A stretch of DNA of 64,000 nt from Capsicum annuum (lineage: Eukaryota; Streptophyta; Magnoliopsida; Solanales; Solanaceae), in NCBI RefSeq assembly GCF_002878395.1, contig NC_061119.1, forward strand, positions 20,933,588 through 20,997,587, given 5' to 3'. The translations under genes were made by a program, and so were the position numbers. Shown piece after piece: positions 55,451 to 64,000 of this stretch. The first letter of the stretch is position 1. The number at the start of each line of letters is the position of its first letter. The notes beneath the pieces are model-generated. The model made no database searches. It was given only the letters and a program-made list of their open reading frames with translations, and was not told the origin of the DNA.

Positions 55451-58143
55451 TGTAATACCCCAAAAAATCCAACTCAATATTAGCTCCATGTTTCAAGCTC
55501 ATGCATAGTACATCATGGTTTCTTTGTAGTTTCATAATCAAGGTTGATGTGAATTAAGGTCTCAAATATGTCCTAGCTATTGTGCGAATCAAAACATTCC
55601 TTACCGATTGAATTCTTGAGAAAGATATTGGTATCGTCAGCTTCAAATAAGCATATCTCTTATTATACTATGAATTTTTTATCCTATTACCTACAAATTG
55701 ATAGATAATTTAATAATCTTTGCGTCAATACCAAATTCGCCTAAAACAGACACTTGGTGAAGTAGTTATGGCTATTTTAAGTTTCTGCTGTAAGACGAAT
55801 GCCATTTCAGTGCATGGCGCATCGCGCCAGAGGACAAAATAGCACTCGTCAATTTCTAGAAATCCTCCGCAATAGCCCCGCTTTGTGCCAAGCTTCCAGG
55901 TCGTAATAAGTGGCATTTCACCAAGCTCTGCATTGCGCCGGGGCCCTAAATAAGGATAAATTTTGCATAGTTTTCAGTTTTTGTTTTAAACTCCTCAAGG
56001 GTAATATGGTAACTTCCCAAAACCCTATATATACTCATTAAATTTTGGATTGAAGCCACAAAGCAGCCCTTTTCATTAATTTTATCAAAATTCACTCAAG
56101 AACAGTCAAGAACAAGTCTAGGACTTCCATTGGGTTTTCAAGCTTCAAGCAAATTCAACCGTAGATTCCACGAAATCTTAATCGAAGGTATGCGTAGTGT
56201 TCATCTATGGATCCAATCCGTTCAGAGAGCTCAAGAACCATGTTTTTAAATGTTATTTTGTAAACCTTTTATGGTGATATAAGCATGTACATATTGATGA
56301 TTGTTGTTTAAGTTTCAAAATGATATCTAAAGATGTTTTCATGAAATATATGTGGTTGTTAGTTGAAAAAAATGAACTTTAGGTGGTTTGATGTGATGCA
56401 AGTATGAAATCCACCTATGCTTTAAATAATGCATGCAAGGTGTTTGATAAAATGCCTAGGATGCTAGAAACCCATAATTACATTATTCCATGATATCTAA
56501 ATGACAAGTCCATATTAGCTATACACTTCCATATGAATTTCCATGCTATTTATGTGTTATTCTTTTTGTGAAATAAAGCATGTGTGACAATGGAATATGA
56601 ATATGAATTATATACACGAAATGTATCCATGCTCTCCCTACCATGTTGAGATGTGAATAAATACATGAAGTATACTATCCCCTACTTATGATATTGTGAA
56701 TTGTGGACTCTAATCTTGTGATCAAGTCATGTCATGTGTACCAGTTTCCTTTTATTGAGTCCTGGGGGTATTCATACTAAAAAAATATAGCTGTGTGCCT
56801 AGAGCCATGTCATGTGCCACGATAAATCTCAGTCAAGCTATACTCTATAGAACTCAGTCAATTATGTGACTAAGGAAACATCAGAAATCTTATGATCTCA
56901 GTTAACTCTCAGATAATAGTACTACTCCGTCAGTCAACGGATGTCAGTTATTCAGTCCATGTACAGCTAGTTGAATCATGTTCAGTCCCTTCAGATGGGA
57001 GTATAAGTTAGCATCAAGTGAACCCAAGGATGGGAACTCACCTTCCAGTTCAGGGTGTGATTCTTAGCACTCATCCTTGTGTTCCAAAACTACGTAGCCA
57101 GCGTAGTTTGAGACATCTTAACCTGTCAGATTTAGGTTGATGAGGTGGCTTAACCTGTTAGTTTAGGGTCCCACCATTCTTACTTTGAGTACCTACCAGA
57201 TAAGGGTCACACACAACTGTCCTTACCAGTGGCGCGGTATTGATACCCCTCCAGTCGAGGCAGATATTGGACCCTGGCTTAGCCGTAATGGTATACATGG
57301 GGCATGTAGGTTAAACAACTACCTCCCATAGTTTTAGTATCAGTCTCAGTAAAAGAGCTCAGATAGTTCTTCAGATATCAGTATACAAGGACTATTAGAT
57401 ACTGTCAAATTCACTTATAGCACGGGACTCAGAGAGTTCTACCAGATTTAGGACTGTCAGATGCAGTTGCTCATGTTGTTAGAACTATAGTTCCAGTCAT
57501 GTATTAGCGTACAGATTTAGCTACCATGTACTCACAATCTCCGTTACTATGTATGTATGTTTGTACTCTTATGTACATATCAGTCAGTGAGTTAGCTTTA
57601 TTCATGCATGTAAACCCTTTGCATTAGCCTACCTCACTCGTATAATCAGTACTCCAATTGTATTGACGCATTTGCACTATGGTGCTTTCTTTTCATGTTA
57701 CACCATAGGTCCAGAGCCATGAGTTCTAGACCAGCAGTAGCTTTTTATTCACAGTGTTGCAGTGTGTCCTCATCCATCCGAGGGTAATATGATTTGATTT
57801 ATTCATTTATTACTTCAGTTCAGTTTTACAGAGTTTGTTGGAGACATGTTCCTTCAACTCCTTATTTAGACAGTACTTAGAGGCTTTCAGATTTAGTCAA
57901 ATTTGGCTATTAGATTCAATATTCAGTTTTATATTCAGTTGTTTTGGGTATTCAATACCCCATGGATGTTACTATATCTCTTCAGTTGAACCTTATGGCC
58001 TACATGTTCAGGTTTTCTGCGTATTATATATATATATATATTATGCAGTGTACAGGTAGAGATATTAGTCATGGGTTAGCTTGTGGTCCCTCGGGGTCAT
58101 GAGCACCGTGTAGCATTCCAATTCAAAAAATTAGGGCGTCACA
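55451..58143 (+). repeat. 3' LTR of element C
   Basis: TGTAATACCCC start, GCGTCACA end; collinear with 47,954-50,656. Contains a (TA)n run near 58,025-58,042. Followed by TSD ATCAT. Confidence 0.9.
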
Positions 58144-58148
58144 ATCAT

Positions 58149-59410
58149 CTTTACTAAATCAAAAGGGGAGAAACTACCTAGGGCTAAAGAATTAAAGCTT
58201 CAGGGGTCCAATTTCTCTAGGTTCTCTGTGATTTTTCTCAGTCAAAAAGTACGTGGGGCTATCCTAAAATCCATGGGCATAAATTATTATTTAGACAAGC
58301 TTTTAATGTATGTAGTTTTGTACGTGATGTGGGTTTTGAAATAGTTGAAGAACATGTATTATAAACCCATTTTATGATGAAATCTTGTATAAACTATGAG
58401 GTTGTTTTCAAAAACTTGGTTTTTTTTTGTACATGTGGTATTAGTTTGATAAGTTATATGAGAGAAAGATTTATCTAATTCCCTTTCTTGTTATGAAACC
58501 CATTGTCTTAACAATGTTATGGATTGTTTACATGGATGGTTAAAAGTTGAGTTTAAATGTTTTGCTAATGTTTATAGATTGTTATTGTCTTATGAAAGAA
58601 TTGAGAGGGGTTATCCCTTGTTTTATAAATGCTCATGTTTCCCAATAAAGGACTTGCATGTGATTGGTCAAAGAGATGACCACGCTTTGTCAAAGTATTG
58701 GAAAGAAAAGTATTTTGCATGATTTTCATATGTTTTGAAAGAAGAACTCTCTTAAAGTGTTTAAATATTTTTGGTGGTCAAATAATATGTTTTTATTTAA
58801 AGACTAAGGCATTATATTAGATGGCTTATATATGGCTTGCAAGTCTTGGTATGATGATACCAAAATAAATGATTGCCACGACAGGCTCAGAACAGAACAA
58901 ATTGCAGACATTTTAGAATAGATCATGATTTCAGTACGATGTAAGTTTAAAGGGTTAAAAATGGTCTCTTAGAGAATAGGTGGTTATCCAAAGAAGGCAC
59001 GAGTTTAGATAACTCATTGCCAAAAATTGCATTTTGCTGATATGAGTTTTATTATGTCTCTAGATATGGATTATATGCTGGCCTTGTGCCTCTTTGGCAT
59101 ATCAAAATCAAATAATCTAACGCTTGAGGCAAACTTGGGTTGGTGGCTTAGCCGCTGAGTCAAGGGCCAATCCCATATAGCCCATGGGGTACTTATCAGA
59201 AATGTAGTGTCTAGCACCTAGCGCAGAAGTAAGACAAAGGGTTGAGTCGTGATTTACAAAAATGTTTTAAAGCTTTTTGATTATGCCCTTGAATTTCTGG
59301 GTATATTACGATAAATTGATTACAAAATACTCTCACTTATTTTACATAAATTATGTGCTGTTTTTGGATTGTTCTACGAACCAGTACTTTTGAGTATTGA
59401 TCCTCTATAT
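58149..59410 (+). repeat. 3' LTR of element L, second part (truncated)
   Basis: Continues 47,953 after removal of C (CTTTACTAAATCAAAAGGGG matches 21,969). It contains the uninterrupted form of the EPRV insertion site at 58,580-58,640. Stops at CCTCTATAT (59,410), where the 5' LTR copy continues TTCAGGTTCTAAGG (43,370). Confidence 0.83.
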
Positions 59411-62400
59411 TGTAATAGCCCATCAGGTCATCTTTCATATTTATACTTATTTTCCTTGTTTGAGCTTCTCCATAGCTGCCCAAGTTATTTATGACTTGTT
59501 GGAACTGATAGTTCAATTATCGGGTAGTTCTTTGGTTTTTATAGCCAATTTCCCATTTAGAAGTCTTTGTTGATTACAAATGGCCGCCGAGCAAAAACTT
59601 CCATAAAATATTTTCAAATGAAAATTTTGACTACGCCAGAAGCTATGTAATATCTATTTTAGGATAGGTAGACCCTTGGTTCTGATCCTACAATACCCAA
59701 GCTCTTTTCGACCCATAAATCAAAAATTCAAAAATAAAAATATATGGTAAGTAGCCTCAATGACCTTAGGTGGAAAATCCAACTTCACCAATGTGTCTGT
59801 AATGTCGAATTTAGTGGGGTTGCAAAGTTTGTTTCCAAAAAATGGAGTCTGAATGAGTTCAGGAGGTCAAAAATAAGTTTTGACCTTGTGGGCCTATTTA
59901 AACTCATATAAAAGGCCCATTTGGCCGATTTTTGGGGCATTGTTCTCCTATTTGAGAACCTTAGCAGCCACAAAGATATTTTGACTTAAAAGTGAGTCTT
60001 GCGGGTTGATTATGAGCTTGAATAACTTGTGTAATTCATTTTTGCTACAAATCTAATGTAAGATTCCTTTAAATTTGGAATTAATTTCTTGATTTCTAGA
60101 CCCAAAATCCGAAGTCATTGAGGATTAATTGTATCCCCAAAAAAAATTGTTTTACTCAAATTTCTTGAGGGTTATAACTCCCTTATGATGTTTGAACAAT
60201 TGGTTGGTCTCAAAAACTCATTCCCCAAAGATGGGACCCACTTGGGTGTTTGGTGTCATTTTGGACCCATGGCATAATGGTGCCATATTGGTTGTTGTTA
60301 TTCTTGTAATGATGGTTAGATTATGTTGTTGATAGCTTTGCTTGTGGAAGAAGAAACTTCAAGAAAAAGGAAGGGAAAGCTTAGTTGTTTGTGAGAAATT
60401 AGAGTCAAGGTAGGTTAGGCTTACTTGTAGATAGATTGAGCTTGATTGTCATATAATTACTGATATCTTGTTAGATTGGATGGGGTTTTAGATGATAAAT
60501 GGAGGAATGGCAATATGTGGGATTAGTTGTTTCTTATAGGCTATTGAACTTGTAAAGTGTGATGTTTGACGTTTAGCCTAGAACCTTTGATAGTTCTTCT
60601 TGAAGTCTCATGAATAGCATACAAATACTTTAGTTGCTCTAGTAGTTGTGAATGATGTTGTTTTCTAACCTAAAGAGTATATATCCTAGTTATGACTAGT
60701 TATGAAATGGCCTTAGTGTTTGGGGTGACTTAGGAAGGTTGCTTGAAGACAATTTTTCCCTTATAGGCTCAGTGTGGATTGATAAGCCCTTATGGTGTGA
60801 TTTAGATAACCTAGCCTAACTCCAGGTAGAAGTTAGTCTTGTAGAAGAAAACATTGGCATTACAGGGATTTAGGAGGGCAACTTGACTCACCTTAAGCCT
60901 GAACTATCAAATTCCTTAGTGACCTAGCTACTTAATGAACTTGTAAGTTACGTTATTGAGATTAAAATGGTTAAACCTGGTTGTTGGTTTATGTAAGTGG
61001 TCGATGGTCAAATAATATGTATACTTAATTAAATATTTTGTTATCATGAGATGGATAGCCTCACAATATGTTGTGAATTGAACTTATGGTTATGATATCT
61101 CTTGATTTATTGATTAGTTCACCAAGTGATTCTCTAATTATGTTACCACTCTATCTATGAACCAAGTCTAATGATTAAGCATTTTAGCTAATGCTTATGT
61201 GAATGATTTCCCTTTTTTGGTTTGTATTGTGAAATGTTGGAATAAGAGAGGTGACTAGAAAGCATACACTTCACTTATAATTGACTTGCTAATAAACATG
61301 ATAACCTTGGAAAAGTGGTGATTGCGTATGTCATTTAGATATTCATGCTCATGAATCTACTTATATTATGAAGTGATGACTAATTGTAAAGTATGATGAT
61401 ATTTGTTACCTTGCATCACTTATACTCTATTATTGTGGCTTGTACATGTACATTGATTTGACTGCATATGTATGTGATTTTGGTTGTCTTAGGAGAGGTG
61501 CTAATGATATGATGATTCCTGGTGAATTCAGAGGATCTATTGATATTATAATGATACCTGATGAATTCAGAGGATATAATAATGTTATGATGATGCCCGG
61601 AGAATTCGGAGGATATGTTGATATTATTATGATATCGTCTAATCCAGAAGAGGTAATGATGTTATGATGATGCCTGGTGAATTTGGATGATATGTTTATA
61701 ATATGATGATTCCCGGTTAATATGGAAGAGGTAATGATGTTATGATGATACCCGGTGAATTTGTAGGATCTAATGATGTTATGATGATGCCCGGTGAGTC
61801 TTGAGGATATGCTGATATTATGACTATGCTCAGTTAATCCAAAAGAGGTAATGATGTTATGATGATACCCGGTGAATCCGGAGGATGTAATGATGTTATG
61901 ATGATGACCGCTAAATCTGGAGGTTATGTTGTTGTTATGATGATGCTCGGTTAATACAAAATAGGTAATGATGTTATGATGATACCAGGTAAATTCGGAG
62001 GATATAATGATGTTATGATGATTCTTGATGAATAGGAAGGATATGTTGATGTTGTGATAATGCTCGGTTAATCTAGAAGAGATAAGGATATTATGATGAT
62101 ACCATGCATGGTGAGTATATATGAATATATGGACATATGTGCGGTTATGCCATATGTGGCTAAACCCATTTGTGTACTTGGGACATGATGCCTTTCATGG
62201 TAGATTATTAATCATTCTTCATCTCTAATCACTAGTTAAGAGGTGGTACCTGTATTAATTCTAATTAGTAACTATAAGTTGATTATGCCGAGTATTGGAT
62301 AAATAGTCATGTTATGGAATCTACTTGACTTGGATAAATAGTCATGTTATGGCATTTTTCCTAATAAAGTGGCTTAAGTGATAACTAGTTGTCTCTAATA

Positions 62401-62460
62401 AATGACTATGACTTGTGGGCTAGAAGCCTAGTAAACTAGTTGGTGGACCTTCGTTGGTTA
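59411..62460 (+). repeat. Element D: partial LTR of another retroelement
   Basis: Starts TGTAATAGCCC exactly where the L LTR alignment breaks, with TATAT before it as a possible duplication. Promoter-like TATAAAAG at 59,907-59,914. Contains the 39/117-bp tandem repeats (61,497-62,105). The LTR end and internal region were not identified before the next element. Assignment as an LTR rests on the start and promoter. Confidence 0.55.
61497..62105 (+). repeat. 39-bp tandem repeat in 117-bp higher-order units
   Basis: Core 'aatgttatgatgatgcccggtgaat'-type units of 39 bases. AGGTAATGATG-type starts at 61,651, 61,729, 61,846, 61,963 and 62,080 are spaced 78, 117, 117 and 117, i.e. two or three monomers, so a trimer became the repeating unit. 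Because 39 is a multiple of three, a 75-codon frame (61,440-61,667) stays open through the first units; I do not take it for a gene. Confidence 0.82.
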
Positions 62461-64000
62461 AAATATGTAATACAGGTGCAAAGAGTACATGATCATTCTA
62501 AAAGGACAAAGCTCGGGTTTACAAGTGCATGAAGACCTTTTTGAATAATTTCAAAGTCTTGGCTCAAGTTGAAGAGAGAAGAAGGATCCATGCATTCCAA
62601 AGACTCTCCTTGCCATCTCATTAAGGGTATTGTGGTCTTTTGAAGACTTTCTTTTACACTCCCTAGGAGCCCCTTTCATTAACGATATTTTAGTCTCTAA
62701 CTATAATAACTATAAATAGACAATTAGACTTCTATTTTTCACATGTTGCTGAAGATTTTGAAGAACACTTTCTTCTCTTAAGAGAGAGTGCATTAGTGTA
62801 GGGATTGGAAAATCCATTGTATTGTAGTACCTAGAAAATTCATTGTAACTAGGGTTAGCTTGAGTGTGAATTCACTTGAGTTGACAATCTGGCTTAGAAA
62901 CATTGGTGCTTTAGGGTGCTCCGAGTCCCTTTATGTATCAATGTAATAGTGTGGTATCACCTTAGTAGATTGTAAAGGGTCTTGGTGTTCGATACACACC
63001 TTGGTTCATACACTTTTTAAAGGTTTATGTCTCACTACTATCCTTTCATTTATGCCTGTTTTTGTGTCTTTAGTTTCCAAATGAGAGTGTAGTCTTTGAA
63101 TCTTTTGGCATCATCTTTACTTCATCTTTTTCTTTAGTGTAGTTTTAGTTTTAAAGTGTTATTTCTATATTATTTGGTATCAGAGCCATGTTTTAGAGTT
63201 GTTCCTGCAACTCTAAATCTTGGACTATTGATTACTTTGAAGAAAATCAACAAAAAAACTGTAGACACTCGAAAATCTCACAAAAAATTGTTAACCCATT
63301 TTTGTGTTTTGGCAGATTTTTGAGACTTAGATCTACTTTTTTTTGTGTGTTTTGGTAGTTTCTAGTGCTATATCCTTGTACCCTAGCACTAAGATAGTCT
63401 AGATCTACGTTTTTAGCAAGGTTCGGGTTGTTTTGAGCATTCCACCATTGCTGAACTCGAGTTTGAAGCTTATTGAGGGTGGATTTCGTGTGGTATAGTG
63501 TGGTGTAGACAGTTTGTACTTGATTTTGTGTTATTTGTGACTGTCTTGGCCAAAGGTACCTAGATTTTAGAGAAAATTAGAATCTGGAGGTCACTTGCCT
63601 TGTGGTCAAACTTGGTCAATTCTTGAATATTCATATTGTTCTTCCTCATTCTTCATATCTTGTTGGAGAAGAATATTCAAAAGCGCTTGTTTAATCTTGA
63701 AAAGGGAGGAAAGACAGTGTGCTAGTTGTTAAAGGCATTTTTGAAGAAGCTTCCAAGTCTTGTCAAAAAGAAGAAAACAATAAAGACAAAAGGAATCTTC
63801 AAGTACAATTGCAAGTACAAGGGGGACCAATTCATTTCAAATCCATTTTGATGCTTGAAAAGGATCCAAAAAACTTGCAAATTCCCCCCCAAAACCGAAA
63901 TCATACTCTCTTGGGATTGAGTTGTCCGAGACACAAAATTGAAGAATCGAAAATTTTGTAAAGTTGATGTCCAATCACAAGGTTCCATGTCATCATTTTG
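62461..64000 (+). mobile_element. Element G: LTR end, primer site and leader of an unassigned retroelement
   Basis: TATAAATAGA at 62,711-62,720 looks like an LTR promoter. TGGTATCAGAGCC at 63,175-63,187 is an exact tRNA-Met primer site. Leader-like sequence follows to the window end with no gag recognised; the frame at 63,719-63,961 matches nothing I know. The LTR start is not clear. Copia-type or gypsy-type cannot be decided from this piece. Confidence 0.5.
63175..63187 (+). other. tRNA-Met primer-binding site of element G
   Basis: TGGTATCAGAGCC, identical to the site of element C at 50,661. Confidence 0.75.

Larger units (their letters stand above)
47954..58143 (+). mobile_element. Element C: Tekay/Del-type chromovirus, complete insertion with defective pol
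   Basis: Two LTRs of about 2.7 kb (47,954-50,656; 55,451-58,143) that look highly similar throughout, with TSD ATTAT (47,949-47,953) / ATCAT (58,144-58,148). Internal region 4.8 kb: gag, protease, RT, RNaseH, integrase, chromodomain. Better preserved than element A, so younger, but with many single-base stops (often CAG to TAG) and an RT deletion. It sits inside the 3' LTR of L. Confidence 0.92.
21337..59410 (+). mobile_element. Element L: LARD-like LTR element hosting the EPRV, C and D
   Basis: 5' LTR = 21,337-22,430 plus 42,591-43,778; internal = 43,779-47,325; 3' LTR = 47,326-47,953 plus 58,149-59,410 (then cut by element D). LTRs start TGTAACACCCCACAC and the 5' one ends GTCGTGACA. A tRNA-Met-like primer site follows the 5' LTR and a polypurine tract precedes the 3' LTR. 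The 3.5 kb internal region shows no gag or pol in any frame, the hallmark of a large retrotransposon derivative (LARD). Its partner family is unknown; the ends look Ty3/gypsy-like. Confidence 0.78.

Noticed and set aside
58021..58045. (TA)n run as a promoter
   Set aside because: It is near the end of element C's 3' LTR and differs in length from the 5' LTR copy; a simple microsatellite.
61440..61667. 75-codon frame with 13-residue repeats
   Set aside because: It is the 39-bp tandem repeat read in one frame; a repeat length divisible by three keeps it open by chance.

Overview
The window is plant nuclear DNA from a repeat-dense, probably heterochromatic intergenic region. It is made almost entirely of nested LTR retrotransposons and one large endogenous pararetrovirus (EPRV; family Caulimoviridae) array. 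I see no host protein-coding gene, tRNA or rRNA. Tekay/Del-type chromoviruses, an Athila-type element and an AT-rich EPRV whose downstream order is capsid, movement protein, pol, transactivator-like ORF suggest a eudicot, most likely Solanaceae. That assignment is inference.

Layout. (1) 1-19,198: element A, a decayed Tekay-type chromovirus with its 5' LTR cut by the window edge. Its 3' LTR is split at 8,016/18,344 by element B, an Athila-type element (8,017-18,343; TSD GTTTC) that keeps gag and protease remnants, has no recognisable RT/RNaseH/integrase, and carries a 'putative plant transposon protein' type ORF. (2) 19,199-21,012 (minus): LTR and internal edge of element E, into which A inserted. 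(3) 21,337-59,410: element L, same LTR family as E, opposite orientation, with about 2.3 kb LTRs and a 3.5 kb internal region lacking recognisable gag/pol (LARD-like). Its 5' LTR holds the EPRV array (about 22,431-42,590). Its 3' LTR holds element C (47,954-58,143; Tekay-type; TSD ATTAT/ATCAT) and is then interrupted at 59,411 by the LTR of element D. (4) 59,411-64,000: D LTR with a 39-bp/117-bp higher-order tandem repeat, then the LTR end, PBS and leader of a further unassigned retroelement G.

The EPRV array is the most interesting part. It has a minus-strand segment (28,140 down to about 22,431) head-to-head with a plus-strand head-to-tail segment (28,149-42,590), so parts of one viral genome of about 8.8 kb occur two or three times. 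Comparing the copies separates ancestral features from decay. Reconstructed order on the plus strand: TATA box and poly(A) signal; a 27-codon sORF containing a 5' splice site; a cluster of small overlapping ORFs (A1, B1, A2, C, B2, D, E), with A2 and B2 paralogous to A1 and B1; a tRNA-Met primer-binding site; small ORF F; a coiled-coil capsid ORF with basic tract and CCHC knuckle; a 30K-type movement-protein ORF that runs into a retropepsin-like domain; pol (second retropepsin, RT, RNaseH); and a transactivator-like ORF lacking an ATG at its N-terminus. That last ORF is preceded in all copies by a branch-point/acceptor-like signal in phase with the leader donor. Nearly all neighbouring ORFs are joined by stop-start overlaps or gaps of a few bases, as expected for termination-reinitiation translation. 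All copies carry stops and frameshifts, and no intact viral genome is present.

Chronology from the nesting (inference): E and L are oldest; A entered E; B entered A; the EPRV, C and D entered L LTRs independently.
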